DNA of 64,000 nucleotides from Dolomedes plantarius (lineage: Eukaryota > Arthropoda > Arachnida > Araneae > Dolomedidae), in NCBI GenBank assembly GCA_907164885.2, contig OU015491.1, positions 113,838,194 through 113,902,193 on the forward strand. The letters are read 5' to 3'. A program made the translations under genes and the position numbers. Positions 1 through 17,557 of the stretch are shown piece by piece. The notes beneath the pieces are model-generated. The model worked only from the letters and a program-made list of their open reading frames with translations, did no database searches and was not told the origin of the DNA. Each line of letters starts with the position of its first letter. Within the stretch, counting starts at the first letter, position 1.

Positions 1-1836
1 AACATAATTTATGAAGTTGAGGAATATTTCTGTTTAAATCAAGGTTGTTATGTTTCTAATGACATTCTATCTTATGGGAGGCTGTAAATCTGACATAAAA
101 TCTCCTTAATCAGTAGTAGTAAAGCTTTCTTTCATTATATTTCTTTCATTAGTTTTCGTACTCAGAGGAATGATATAAAAAGGGTATACGTTTATGATTT
201 TCTATATAATTGTCATAAATATAAACAAAACATACTGTGAGATTTTATTGCTTTAAGTGACGTTTTGAAATTTTAGAATACGATTTTCCTACCATGGTTT
301 GCAGATAAACTCATTTATCATGCATAACTTTACGATAATAACTTACATCAAACGTCATGTAATGCGTACAGATGGGTAAAATTATTAAAATTACTTGGTT
401 TTTAATAAGAATATGCATAAATATTTAAAACAAACAACAATAAGAATTTTTAAATGAAATAATAAATTTATAACTTTGATAGAAATAAACAGTTATTTTT
501 CAAAATAATATTTTCTGTGTTTGGAAGTATTTAAATGCAGAGCATACAGTTTCATTAATCAATGAAACATTTGAGTGTGAGAGGATGAAGATATTCTATT
601 ATACTGAAATTCGGAAATAACAAAAGTACTTTTAATACAATGTAGAAATAATATTTAGAATGAAAACAAATATTAGCATGGGACTACAGGATTTCAATGA
701 TCGATGTTTTTAAAGTGAAAAAAACAGAGAACTAAAAGTGTTATTTTTCTGTTACTTAACTTTATATAATTTCTAAAAGGAGACGCAGGGGATTAAAAGT
801 AATATAGTTAAATGAATCTTGTTTTTAATACTCTAAAATATCTATATTAAAATTAAATATACAGTAATGTACTTTAAGAAATCTCTGTAAAATATGGAGT
901 ACAACCCAATAATTATTTACTTATATATCAAAAATGTTTTTCTGGCTCCACTTAAGGAATGTTTTATAAAATTAATGTATACATTCTCATTGATCTCAAA
1001 AACCGAATGCTTTATCTAAAAAAAACTGTTTTATAAGATTGTAGTTTTAAAAAAACTAAACTTTTGTAAATATAATATAGCATTCGGATTGCATGCGTAT
1101 TATTTCATTTGAATGAAATTAATAATGTATACGGATATTAAAGCAATTACTTAAAAATTGAAAATCCGCGCATAAACTACGCTAAAACATATAATTTTGA
1201 GGTAAATCCTTTTTGCTAATACCAGAAACATGAGATATTGAATAATGAAAGAGAAATAAACAATAAATTTTACTTGTGAAATAAATATTTCTAACTGGGC
1301 TATCTATTTGAAATGAATCGCATGTACAGCGTTCGGAAGAAGCGAATTGAAACACTGTAATACATGTAACTTAACATTTAGCAATATGTTTTAAAACGAT
1401 TTCTATGGGATGAAATATTTATGACGAAGGGGTAGCTATGTTTTTTTCCTGAAAAATAAAGAAATAAAAAGTTGAGATTCTCATTCAGCGTATAGCATAA
1501 ATTTTGCTGGAGTTTAATAATTCATAGTTTCTATATTGCCAAGTCGCGAGTTCTATAAATAATATTTCGGTTAAAACATTTCAGTCGATAAACAGCTCTT
1601 TGGTTGGAAATTCCTCAAAATTATTACAAGTTATTTTTAAGTTGATAAGTTTGTCATAATAATGATCAAAATGTCTCCCTTTTTTTCAGTAAAATTTGAT
1701 ATTTGAATAAATGGAAATGCATAAACGAGCACTCCTTTTAACATCATAATCATATTATATTTCTGTTTAAGTGATTTAAACATTGTTTAACAAGAAACTA
1801 GATTTCAGGTATCTGAAAACGGTCGGAATATTTTTA
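1..1836. other. AT-rich intergenic DNA, no gene seen
   Basis: No reading frame of useful length, no RNA gene and no recognisable transposon end was found here. The sequence is AT-rich with short homopolymer runs. It may be intergenic or intronic; the sequence alone does not tell. Confidence 0.5.
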
Positions 1837-2270
1837 CCATGTTTTTATTAACTTGATTTCTTGTGTGTTTGTGTGTTTGTCAAGTACAAATCTTGCAATC
1901 GATTTTTAACTAACTTCCCGACTAGTTAGACATTTGAAACTTTTAGAATACCTCAGAACATGATGACAATGCATTTTTTGAATACTTTTAGCCATCTATA
2001 AGGAGATTTTTAAGATGTTTTTATTATTTTCAGTTAATGTTGTTTTGTAGACTGGTGCAACCATCTGTCGGCCGGGACGGCAACGAAAAGTTAAACGAAA
2101 GTTAACTTCCAATTAACTTCATTTTCACTTAAGTTGATGTGATAATTCATCAAATTTTTTTTTTTTAATATTTATTAATGCATAGAATTGTCAAGTTTCT
2201 ATGATGCAACAGAAAATTTAAAAACATGGTACATAAAAAGTTTTTTTTATCTTGTAATTATTTTTTTAAA
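1837..2270 (+). repeat. Interspersed repeat family B, copy 1
   Basis: This stretch is repeated, in reverse orientation, at about 54240-54720, and its far end recurs as a fragment at 55060-55206. Shared landmarks are a (TTTGTGTG)n-like run, the motif CAATCGATTTTTAACTAAC, and a block ending in AAAATTTAAAAACATGG. No coding frame is visible. One copy seems to be cut short at one end only, which would suit a retroposon 3' tail, but the family cannot be named from the sequence. The left limit is set where similarity to copy 2 begins. Confidence 0.7.
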
Positions 2271-2745
2271 ACTTTACTTGAAAAAAATTCTGTCCTATTT
2301 TTCGAGGGAGCATTGCATCAGAATTGGACAATGAGGTGCAATAGTCCATAACTATGCAAAGTTTTACAGAAATGGAGAATTTTGGTCAAAATTTAACTAT
2401 ACTTTACATGACCGGCTCAAGGTCTACAAAAAAAAACAACATTCAACTTAATTTCTTTTTGTCATATGTACGCAGGGTCCTTGGGAGTGTGTTGAACTAA
2501 AATTTAATCGATATTTTGAAATCTAAAATAAATACAGGTAATTACATGTAAGCTTTTAGTAATTTGTTATGAGATTTATTTTATAAATACAGCTATACAT
2601 TAGTAAATGACATATCTAGAGCAAAAATCTATAATTCATTACAATCTCAGGATTATAAAAATACATACCGGAAAAATTTCATAGGCATTTAATTATCATA
2701 TTTTGAGCTATGACAGTAGTCGTATACATTTTTGATGAAAAATAA
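2271..2745. other. AT-rich intergenic DNA
   Basis: Nothing recognisable lies between repeat family B copy 1 and the Helitron that follows. Confidence 0.4.
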
Positions 2746-3533
2746 TCTATATATATATATAAAACAGTTCCGTAACTGACTGACTGACTGATTGACTGAC
2801 TGACATACAACGCACAGACCAAACCGCTGGACCTAAAGGGCTGAAATTTTGCATGGCGATTCTTCTTATAGTGTAGGGGTGCACTAAGAAATATTTTTAA
2901 AAAATTCTTCTTAGATATTTTAAAATTAAATTTTTAAGCTGTTTTAGTAACTTTTTTAAAGTTTGCATTTAAAATAATTATCTGAGGGTTATAAAATTCA
3001 TATCACGAGAAAGATCATATAAATTCCTTTAAAATGAAATCTTTATCGATTTTCTGATTTTTTGTTTATTTTTAAGGATTGATTTTTAGAATTTAATTTC
3101 TCAAATGCTGATCACGTGATTTCTTTTTTTGGTACTTTAAAGTAATTTATCGTCACGTGCACAAGAACGAAATAGACAAAAAAAATTTCCTGCTAATGCG
3201 GCAGACGATTGGACATTATCCAAAAAAAAATTAAAATTAAATACATTAAAAGCAATGTTCCTCAAACTGTACTATATTAACTGTACTATATTCTTTAGTA
3301 TGTTCTATTAGATTTAATTTTAATATTTTCTTCTACATTATTTTGTCTATAAAAATATCCGTTACGATTTTTTTATAAATATATTTCTTTTTTCTTTTTT
3401 TACATCAATTGCATACATTGATCGCTGTATTTATTATAAATATATTTATACATATTTTTGGCATTAATTGAATACAGTCAACGTTGTATTTAATTTGAAT
3501 GCGCTCCGTTGCGAAGTACGGAATTTCAGCTAG
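2746..3533 (+). mobile_element. Non-autonomous Helitron, complete copy
   Basis: The element begins TCTATATATATATAAAACAG, continues into a (GACT)n stretch, and ends CTAG. It sits between a flanking A and a flanking T, the A^T target used by Helitrons. Eight or nine bases before the CTAG end is a small stem, TCCGT/ACGGA with an 8-nt loop, the expected 3' hairpin. There is no target-site duplication, as expected for rolling-circle insertion. No Rep/helicase frame is present, so it would depend on an autonomous relative. Near the 3' end a short module (ATTGCATACATTGATCG-like) is repeated imperfectly. Two more copies lie at 34368-35889 and 34893-35569. Confidence 0.8.
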
Positions 3534-4472
3534 TTTCTTCATAAAACTCAATCAATATTTTCACTTGTATTGAAATTGACAGTAGATGCTCTTTTTAAAA
3601 TCACTCTCATTTCATATCTGATGATCTTACAGAAAAAAAAATCAAAAGCAGATTTGGAAACAGAAATTCACTCTTTAAGAAACAGGAATGAAAAAAAATT
3701 ATTTTTAAGAAAGTTCCAAATTTCTTCAAAATTGATGTTTTAAACGCAGTCGAATATCTTAAACTGCATAAAATATTGGATTTTCGTTTAAGTGTAGTAT
3801 GCATTGTCTAGCGACAAAATAGCTTTAACGTATACAGTTAAAAGATATAGATGATAATAGGCTTTGAAATATTAAATTCCGTTTTACCATACGGTCTGTT
3901 ACTGTTTTCCCAGTTAAGCTTCAGATATAATTTTTCCGGTGATATCTAATATTGACCTTGAACAATGTTCGTATATTTTTTTTATCAAATAAGTAATATT
4001 TTTAGAAACTTTTTTGTAAGTTGAGATAACTTTGTATCACGTATCAATACTGGATTTATTTTTAAATTGTATAATTCATTAATGCAGTAAAAGAGAAATA
4101 ATAGACTAAATTTTTCCGTCTATCTATTTTAACTGCAGAAAAATGAAATTGCTGATTATACTCCTATTATGCATTTTACTGTGTTCTAACGCTCAGTAAA
4201 ACTAATGAATGCAGCGAATCTTCAAGTTACGAAATTTATTTCCCAATTAAAAAGAATTTGGAATGATCTCATCAAGGAATTAAGAAAACCTAATTTCAGT
4301 TGTGAAATGGTTACGAATTTAAATATGTATCTTTGAATTCAATGTCGTTTTAAGTGAGAATTGATGTATATTTGATGGTTATTCTATATATAGTTCAGCA
4401 TAAATAAACGTTATTTAGCTCCCTTTCATGGTGAAATAATTGATGAAAAAATTTAAATTTCATTAGATTTTC
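3534..4472. other. AT-rich intergenic DNA, no gene seen
   Basis: A 65-codon open frame on the minus strand (3607-3804) has no recognisable motif and is the kind of frame expected by chance in such DNA. No repeats or element ends were recognised. Confidence 0.45.
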
Positions 4473-5290
4473 TTCACATTTGTCTTGCTTAGAATATTAG
4501 AGAATACGACCAAATTCAGAATTACGAAATGAAATCAATGCTGTCCTTCCTGTTATCTGAAAACTAGGAATTACCTAAAAAAATTACATTACATAGAAAT
4601 ATATGACTAATCTATAAAGTAATAACATAGAAATAAATATTTACATTTCTCTTTCCATAAACAATAAAAGAATATAACGAAATCAGAATTAGGATATAAA
4701 ATTAATGATGTTCTATGAATTTAATTCATGTGATCTGAATACCATGCATTCAATAACTAAGCTGCATTATATACATATGGATGACTGTATAAAGTAATTA
4801 TATAGAAATAAATATTTACATTTACTGATAGAATAAAGGATAAAACCAAATTGGAACCATGATATATACTGAATATTGTCCTTACGATTTAATTTCTGCT
4901 ATCTGAATACTTTGAATTCCATAACTAAGTTGCAATATATAGAAATATGACTATATAAAGTAATAATATAGAAATATTTACATTTGTCTTACCTACAATA
5001 TTATATGGGTAAAACCAAATTAGAATTAAGAAGTAAAATTAATACTATGCTTTCGATTTAATTAAAGTTATTTGGATATAATGAATTGAATAACAATATT
5101 ACATTATCCTGAAAATCTATGACTCTAAAATGTATTAATATATATATATAAATATTTACATTTATCTTGCTTACAATAATCAAAGAATACAGCCAAATAA
5201 GAACAATGAAATAAAATTAACGCAGTCCTTTAGATTTAATCACTGCTTCCTCAATACTATGACCTCCATAACTAGGTTACATTATATAGA
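4473..5290 (+). repeat. Degenerate tandem array, period about 170 bp
   Basis: Five diverged units are visible. Each carries, in order, a TTTACATTT-like block with a following CTTGC, a segment reading roughly AGAATACGACCAAATT, an ATTTAAT...TCTGAATAC block, then CATAACTAAG and ACATTATATAGAAA. The TTTACATTT-type anchors lie at about 4473, 4641, 4816, 4978 and 5156, giving spacings of 168, 175, 162 and 178 bp. Units are too diverged for recent amplification. No reading frame is conserved between units. Confidence 0.7.
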
Positions 5291-5871
5291 ATAGAAGAAT
5301 ATTGGGTACCATTTGGCCATTATATTCCGCGCTTGAAAATTTGTACGAAAAACACTTTCTTTTTGCTGGAAAAAAGCCAACATTTCTGACACAATATCAA
5401 TAATTTTTCAAGTGAAAGAACTGTGCTGCATGAAGTTATGGCAGAAAATATCTTAGATATAATTTTTATGATTTTCAGAGTTTTAGTGCATTGTAGAATT
5501 TTCGGAGAATATAATTTATCATTGGATAAGTTTCCTGTATTTTAAAAATGAATATTTTATGTATATCCGATGTCGCAGATAAAAGATTAATCACGCACTA
5601 TCAAGTTAAAATTCCGCAGATCACGAGTAGTTTGACATGTTTGAATAACTAATGTTCTTTGCAAGCTAAAAGGAGGAGTGTCGATTAAATTTTTCACTAT
5701 GAGAATTTACGCTATCAGATATCTTCGCATATTTGTGTATTCTATGGCAAGTTTCATTTCAGAATTTTTACATTTATTTATATAGTTATGTATGCAACGT
5801 ACTGACATCTATAGTCGTATTTTTATTTGTCAAAACTTTACTTATATTACTTTAATTATAACTTTACTTAT

Positions 5872-5917
<46 letters not shown>

Positions 5918-6641
5918 ATTTACTCCTTATAACAGTAAATATTAAAAATCGATTAATTTTAAAATATCCTCAAAACATATGTGTAAAATATATCAAAAAA
6001 GTATAAAAATAAAAATTTCTGAACCTCGCCTGAACTCAATATTGACAATCAATAAAAATTTAGTGTTAACTATTCAACATTGTTCTACTCTTTCGTCGTT
6101 TCATATCATTAAAATGGAAAAGGTACAAATTGGAAAATTACGGGATTCCTGTACGACTCAAAGGCATTTCTAGTAAATTTACATTTATCTCGATATATAA
6201 TTTTATGATCATATTCTATGATTCATATTGTATATTGGAGTTGTCTCGAAATTTGAAAGAAAATTTAAATTGTCATTCTATATTACTATCTTTTGAAGAA
6301 ATTGTAACGATAATAATGCAGAATAGACGTTATAATTACTCATTCTTAGATATCGTACTTAACAAGCATCTATGAAACGAGAAAATACGATTGCTAATAT
6401 TAATTCTATCCGAGGGAGGTTTCAAGATACATGCATAATATGGAAAAATGCATTACCACACTCTCGTCTTCCACATATAATTTAAATTCGTAAAACTTCA
6501 AATATTCCGAAAGAAGTTCGGGAGTAAGAATTTTAATTTCTTTTATTCTTTTCGCACATTTTGTACAGATATTTTGGGAATATACTTTCAAATTAATTTA
6601 TTTTTGATTTTCTGAATATAAAGAGCATATATTTTGTATAT

Positions 6642-6678
<37 letters not shown>

Positions 6679-6693
6679 CAATATATCTATATC
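5291..6693. other. AT-rich DNA with a (TA)n tract, no gene seen
   Basis: Apart from a (TA)n run at about 5876-5913 and a (CA)n(TA)n run at 6644-6676 nothing is recognisable. Open frames of 61 to 81 codons at 5979-6375 and 6406-6591 show no motif. Confidence 0.4.
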
Positions 6694-6994
6694 TTGTTAG
6701 CGGAGTACAAATCTGTAAAAACAGTTCAGCGAAATTATCGTCAAGTTTATCGCAAACAACCAGCGCTCGAGCTTTCTCCTGAACGGTCGCCATTCCACTG
6801 AAGGAAAGCCGAACGAAGACCTCTTCCACCTCGCATCGCTTCTGCGCAACGTTCAACATCACAGTTGCGCAACAGTTACATTTAGAAATCTTGAAAACCT
6901 TCCAAGTTGTTTGAAAAGAATATTATTGCGTTTGCTCAATTTATTTTAGAATTATGACCATTCGAAATGTGTCCAAACTTTTTCGATGACCCTG
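6694..6994 (+). pseudogene. Mariner-like element relic (N-terminal HTH and right end)
   Basis: From 6694 the plus strand reads LLAEYKSVKTVQRNYRQVYR, which looks like the first helix-turn-helix of a large group of mariner-like transposases in which this segment follows the start codon closely. The frame is lost after about 30 codons. The stretch ends GATGACCCTG followed by TA, which looks like the terminal repeat of such an element at a TA target. The matching left end and start codon are missing, apparently replaced by the (CA)n(TA)n tract immediately upstream. An overlapping 89-codon frame on the other strand is probably incidental. The family assignment rests on a short match and is tentative. 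Confidence 0.4.
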
Positions 6995-7141
6995 TATATA
7001 TATATATATAAGCTTCTCTATGGCGGCTTTGAGAGGTATCCGTCGCTAAGAAGTTTTTTCTATAATATTGTCTATACGGAATGTTTAATTGGTTTAGTAT
7101 AAAGTATAGCCTTTTAGAGGGGTGGTGCTTGCTAGTGAAGT

Positions 7142-11650
<4,509 letters not shown>

Positions 11651-11814
11651 CACTCATGGACAAAAAGATTAGCGCACAAAGAAATAATTGCGGGATCGTA
11701 ACGAAACTTGCAATGAAGGTACATGTCGGGAAGATATGCAAATGATTAGAAATGCAGCGTGATTGCGCATTACGTATAGCCGGTAGAGGGCGTTGAACAT
11801 CGTACTCTGTGGAG

Positions 11815-11821
11815 TATAAAA
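11815..11821 (+). promoter_or_regulatory. TATA box of the Tc1 transposase gene
   Basis: TATAAAA lies 61 bases before the start codon within the transposon, the usual arrangement for a short 5' leader. No other core promoter element is clear. Confidence 0.5.
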
Positions 11822-11882
11822 CAGGTAACCAACGCTTGTTTGAGTGTGCTGAATCATTTACAAAGGAAGAGCTGAGATAGAC

Positions 11883-12908
11883 ATGCCATTACGCCGTGTT
11901 CGAAGACAATATAAGCAGTTGTCGCAGTTTGAGAGGGGGAGAATCGTCGGGATGATGGAAGCTGGGTGGTCAGCTAGGCGAGTAGTTCGTCAATTAGGCC
12001 GCTCTGATTGTGTTGTGAGGAGGTGTTGGGACCAGTGGACCCGAGAGATGTCATGTACACGAAGACCAGGCTCAGGACGCCCTCAACAGACCAGTCGTCG
12101 AGAAGACCGCCACATCGTAAGAAATGCACGCGTACAGCCAACTGCTTCATCGGCCGCTATCCAGGCACAGGTAGCACCTTCACTAGGGGCCTCTGTGTAT
12201 TCTCGAACCATACGAAGGCGCCTGGCTGAAGGACAGTTGGTATCGCGGTGCCCATTACGTGTGCTGCCCTTGACGCCCACCCATCGACGCCTCCGTTTGG
12301 AGTTTTGCCGCGCACGAGGAAACTGGACTGCAGCGGAATGGAACCAGGTCGTCTTTAGCGACGAATCCAGATTCAATCTCGGCAGTGATGACAATCGTGT
12401 TCGTGTTTGGAGAGCCCGTGGTGAACGCTTCAATCCTGCCTTTGCTGTACAGCGACACATCGCTCCCACAGCTGGTGTGATGGTATGGGGTGCCATTGCC
12501 TACAATAAACTGTCACCCCTAGTATTGTTCCGTGGCACCATGACAGCCCAGCGGTATGTTCATGAAATCCTGCAACCACATGTGTTGCCACTCATGCAAC
12601 GGCTCCCAGGAGCCAGTTTTGAAAAAGACAATGCTAGGCCTCATACGGCAAGGGTGTCACAAGATTGTCTCCGCACTGTTACTACCCTTCCTTGGCCTGC
12701 TCGATCCCCAGATTTGTCTCCGATCGAGCATATCTGGGATCATTTGGGACGACGAGTTGGGCATCCCACGAGTTTGAACGAACTAGAGGCAAGGTTACAG
12801 CAAATATGGAACGAAATGTCTCAAGACATCATACAGAACTTGTATGACTCAATGCCCGATTGTATCGCATCGTGCATTCGCGCTAGAGGGGGTCCAACGG
12901 AGTATTAA
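11883..12908 (+). CDS. Tc1-type transposase, apparently intact
   Basis: This 341-residue protein would cut and rejoin the element's own ends in the nucleus. Seen in sequence: an N-terminal paired-like DNA-binding region with two helix-turn-helix units (about residues 10-110), joined by the GRP-type linker RPGSGRP at 61-67; then the DDE catalytic domain with D160 in FSDESRF, D249 in EKDNARPH and E282 in SPDLSPIE. There are no internal stops or frameshifts, and length is normal for the family (about 340). The start at 11883 gives the usual MPLRRV-type N-terminus after a TATA box. Oddity: only 32 residues separate D249 and E282, against 34 in classical Tc1. The residue before D249 is K where the family usually has Q. 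I recall near-identical proteins as multicopy in spiders, so the spacing is probably a family feature. Confidence 0.93.
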   Translation: MPLRRVRRQYKQLSQFERGRIVGMMEAGWSARRVVRQLGRSDCVVRRCWDQWTREMSCTRRPGSGRPQQTSRREDRHIVRNARVQPTASSAAIQAQVAPSLGASVYSRTIRRRLAEGQLVSRCPLRVLPLTPTHRRLRLEFCRARGNWTAAEWNQVVFSDESRFNLGSDDNRVRVWRARGERFNPAFAVQRHIAPTAGVMVWGAIAYNKLSPLVLFRGTMTAQRYVHEILQPHVLPLMQRLPGASFEKDNARPHTARVSQDCLRTVTTLPWPARSPDLSPIEHIWDHLGRRVGHPTSLNELEARLQQIWNEMSQDIIQNLYDSMPDCIASCIRARGGPTEY

Positions 12909-12937
12909 CTCCTCCGTTTTTTTGTCTTTTTCTCTGA

Positions 12938-12943
12938 AATAAA
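12938..12943 (+). terminator. Polyadenylation signal of the Tc1 transposase
   Basis: AATAAA lies 29 bases after the stop codon and inside the element, so the transposon can carry its own 3' end signal. Confidence 0.5.
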
Positions 12944-13065
12944 TTATCCTTTTTCTTTGATTTTCTTATCATTTACTTATATCAAAGTAGTCATTACGTA
13001 TGTAAAATTTCGTTTCATTTTGACGACTCCTTCTTTTTGTACTAATTTTTTTGTCCATGAGTGTA

Positions 13066-13087
13066 TCTATCTATCTATCTGTCTATC

Positions 13088-13169
<82 letters not shown>
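13066..13169 (+). repeat. (CTAT)n and (TA)n microsatellite
   Basis: A short CTAT run directly abuts the right end of the Tc1 transposon and passes into about 85 bp of TA repeats. A separate (CA)n run lies at 13250-13267. Confidence 0.95.
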
Positions 13170-13170
<1 letters not shown>

Positions 13171-13852
13171 CTATTTAAGAAACTAGTTATGAATTTTGAA
13201 TGAAATTCACTCCCAATGTGTTCTAAATCTAGCGTCTTTTCTAAAACAAACACACACACACACACACGTTACAGGTCTTCAAAATATCTTAAAATGTTTC
13301 TAAGAAACTTAAGACCGGGCTTCAGACGGAGACGAATATCTTCGAAAAAAAAACAAAAAATTTTCCTTAGGAGAATTTGAAAAAAATTTCTAGTAGGGAG
13401 CTTGAAACTACTGTTATGGGCGGAATCTTTCCTCACATTCCTTGTTTGACACTCTTAATTCTTTTTTTAGTGGATTTTCGCGTGTATTTGGGAGCCAAAT
13501 TATACTTAATAGCCCATTAGTTATTGCAAAATTGTGAATGCGTTTCATTCAAAGCCGGGACTGTTTAAACGCGTGAAGCATACGTGTGTAAATCTTGAAA
13601 ATATTTGAGAACTTTTGTCATCCTAGCGTTAAAGAATAACACCATTGCTTATTTCTTAATAATTATGAATAACTTGCATAATATATCGGGTGGTTTTACC
13701 TAAAATTTATTTGCTAAATGTCATGAATGTTTCATTCAAATTAATTTAAAAAATACGTTTTCTTTCAGAGTTTTTAATAATCAGAGAATCCCGCTTTAGA
13801 TTTTTTTTAACTAAACATGAGCATGTTCCAGTGATAAATTTATTTTAACGTA

Positions 13853-14184
13853 CAGTCGAACCCGGTTATAACGAATTTCAAGTGACCAAAGGTTTTGTTA
13901 GCTTTATCCGGTGGCTCGCTATATCCCAACCGTTAAGAAAAATGCTAGAGTTCAGTAAATGTATAACATTAGTTGCAATGCGTACTCAATTATGATGTAT
14001 TTAAAAGATGATAAAATCTATTAAAAATTATCAGTAATGAATTAAATCGACTAAAATCGATTACATTAAACTGACACAATACTAATTAAGTTACGTACAA
14101 TAGGAAAACGGAGGGACCAAAATTTTCGTTCGTTATATCTATGAGTTCGCTATATACAGGGTTCGCTATAACGGGGTTCGACTG
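13853..14184. mobile_element. Pogo/Tigger-like MITE
   Basis: A 332-bp element has inverted ends CAGTCGAACCC(C/G)GTTATA and is flanked by TA at 13851-13852 and 14185-14186. The first 20 or so bases match with one or two differences, and weaker repeats of TTCGNTATA lie inside both ends. No coding frame exists. The end sequence and TA target are typical of the pogo/Tigger branch of Tc1/mariner, so it is probably a non-autonomous deletion derivative. Confidence 0.8.
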
Positions 14185-14186
14185 TA

Positions 14187-15441
14187 GTATTTTCATGATG
14201 TGAATTAATAGGTGACTACTTTTATTATAAAGTGAGCAAAATGGCGTGTATTTGAAATATACTGCTTCTATGTGTCCCTAAAATAATCTAAATTATTGAC
14301 TCTAATGAACTGCTATTACAACTGAAAACTTTCATTTTTACAAGTACCTTGTTAAAGCTCGCCAAAATTTGGGTAAAACAAATAATATAGCATTTCCTTG
14401 GCGATGTTTAACAGACGATTGAATAAAAAAAACAATGTAGACAGCCTAGGCGAAGCTTTACAGGAGAAGAAAATATAATGAATATAATCAACTACACCTT
14501 AGTGCGCATTTCATATTACAAACTGAGATTTTTTTTATAGTTCATTTTTATTATTATTTCATTCCATGAGGAATTATTACGAACAAACTGTACAGTAACC
14601 CTTCTTCCACTTAAATTTTTGTAGGTTTAACGTCTGAATTCTTAAATCTTTCGTATATAAAACAAATATAACTATGAGTGGGAAAATTAATATGCATATC
14701 ATGTGTCTGCATCCGAGTCTCAAAAGAGTTTTGACGTGGAGGAAATACACATGCCATGGAATTTTTGAGATGCATAAATAAATGCTTCGTTAAATAAAAA
14801 ATGGAAGTTAATCTAATTAAACCAAAATGGTAGGATTAGAAAGTTTGTGAAAGTTGGCGCTTAATGTTATTAAGATGTTTTTATTCACGTTCATAGAAGA
14901 ATGTTTTCAGATTAATTAGGGAACAAAAGATATTGTGTTGTTTAATAAAATCTGCAATTTAATAAATAAATTTGTCGTTAGAAATATTTTAACAGTGTAA
15001 GGTATGGTTCAAAATTTTAATGATCTCTTTTATTTTATTAAAGTGTATTTTAGAAAATTTAGAGACATGGTGTAGAGTTTTTCAAGTTCTTATGCTTCAG
15101 CTACTACATTAAACTATAGCAAACACATTCAATTCTCACTAGGAACACATTCAATTCTCACTAGGAAATTGAACTGAGTTCCAGGTTCAGGTTCAGGTAT
15201 TTCAACTTGTCGGAGCTCCAAGGTCTAACTGAGTTACAATGCCAGTGCCACGTTTATTTATAGATTTTCAAAGCTATTGGGTGAGATATCGCCAAATTCG
15301 GTAACAAAATAAGTCTCTAAATCCATCTCCAATCTGGCGATAACTCTCATTTGGCGAGATTCCCTAAGTCTCCTATGTAAAATACATAGATAGCTTTAGC
15401 CATTTTAACGAAGCAAAATGCAATATTTACAAAATTTGTAA

Positions 15442-15446
<5 letters not shown>
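14187..15446. other. Intergenic DNA with one short tandem duplication
   Basis: No gene seen. A 22-bp unit containing CATTCAATTCTCACTAGGA is duplicated head to tail at about 15122-15165, followed by a CAGGTT triplet-like repeat (15182-15198). Confidence 0.45.

Positions 15447-15476
<30 letters not shown>
15447..15476 (+). repeat. (TA)n microsatellite at a repeat boundary
   Basis: A short TA run is followed by CATACATGACAGTTTA and, at 15528-15592, a segment (GAAAATTCTTTAT...GCTTATTCC) that recurs at 17463-17520 after another (TA)n tract. A third (TA)n tract at 63743-63790 is followed by CATGATAGTTTA. This suggests an element family with (TA)n at one end. Confidence 0.5.
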
Positions 15477-15480
<4 letters not shown>

Positions 15481-15592
15481 CATGACAGTTTAAGGATTTA
15501 TAACTTAAAGTCTAAAGGTAGTTGAACCAGCGCAGAAGAAAATTCTTTATTTGTCTCCTCCGTACGATAATGCGTCGCCGGCTTATTCCGAA

Positions 15593-17416
<1,824 letters not shown>

Positions 17417-17557
17417 GTATACGCGAAATAGTTTAGAACTTTAAAAGTTGTTGACACAAAACAAAAGAAAATTCTTTATCTAACTGTGCCGTATGATAGT
17501 GCGTCGTCAGCTTATTCCAAATTTAGCAAATTCTGTTTTTCAAATAAATTGATTATA

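Larger units (their letters stand above)
11651..13063 (+). mobile_element. Complete Tc1-type DNA transposon
   Basis: A 1,413-bp element is bounded by inverted repeats beginning CACTCATGGACAAAAA, left at 11651 and right ending at 13063, and flanked by TA at 11649-11650 and 13064-13065. About 22 terminal bases match with one or two differences and weaker similarity continues inward. It contains one transposase gene with a TATA box and an AATAAA signal, and no other gene. Left flank is a short (TA)n run; right flank is (CTAT)n then (TA)n. The matching ends and the open reading frame suggest a fairly young insertion. Confidence 0.93.

Noticed and set aside
6593..6862. 89-codon minus-strand frame (MATVQEKARALVV region)
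   Set aside because: It overlaps the plus-strand helix-turn-helix relic, ends in microsatellite translation and its resemblance to a transposase start is too short to trust.
12083..12847. Open frames on other strands or frames within the intact Tc1 transposase
   Set aside because: Shadows of the real gene; none has an independent motif.
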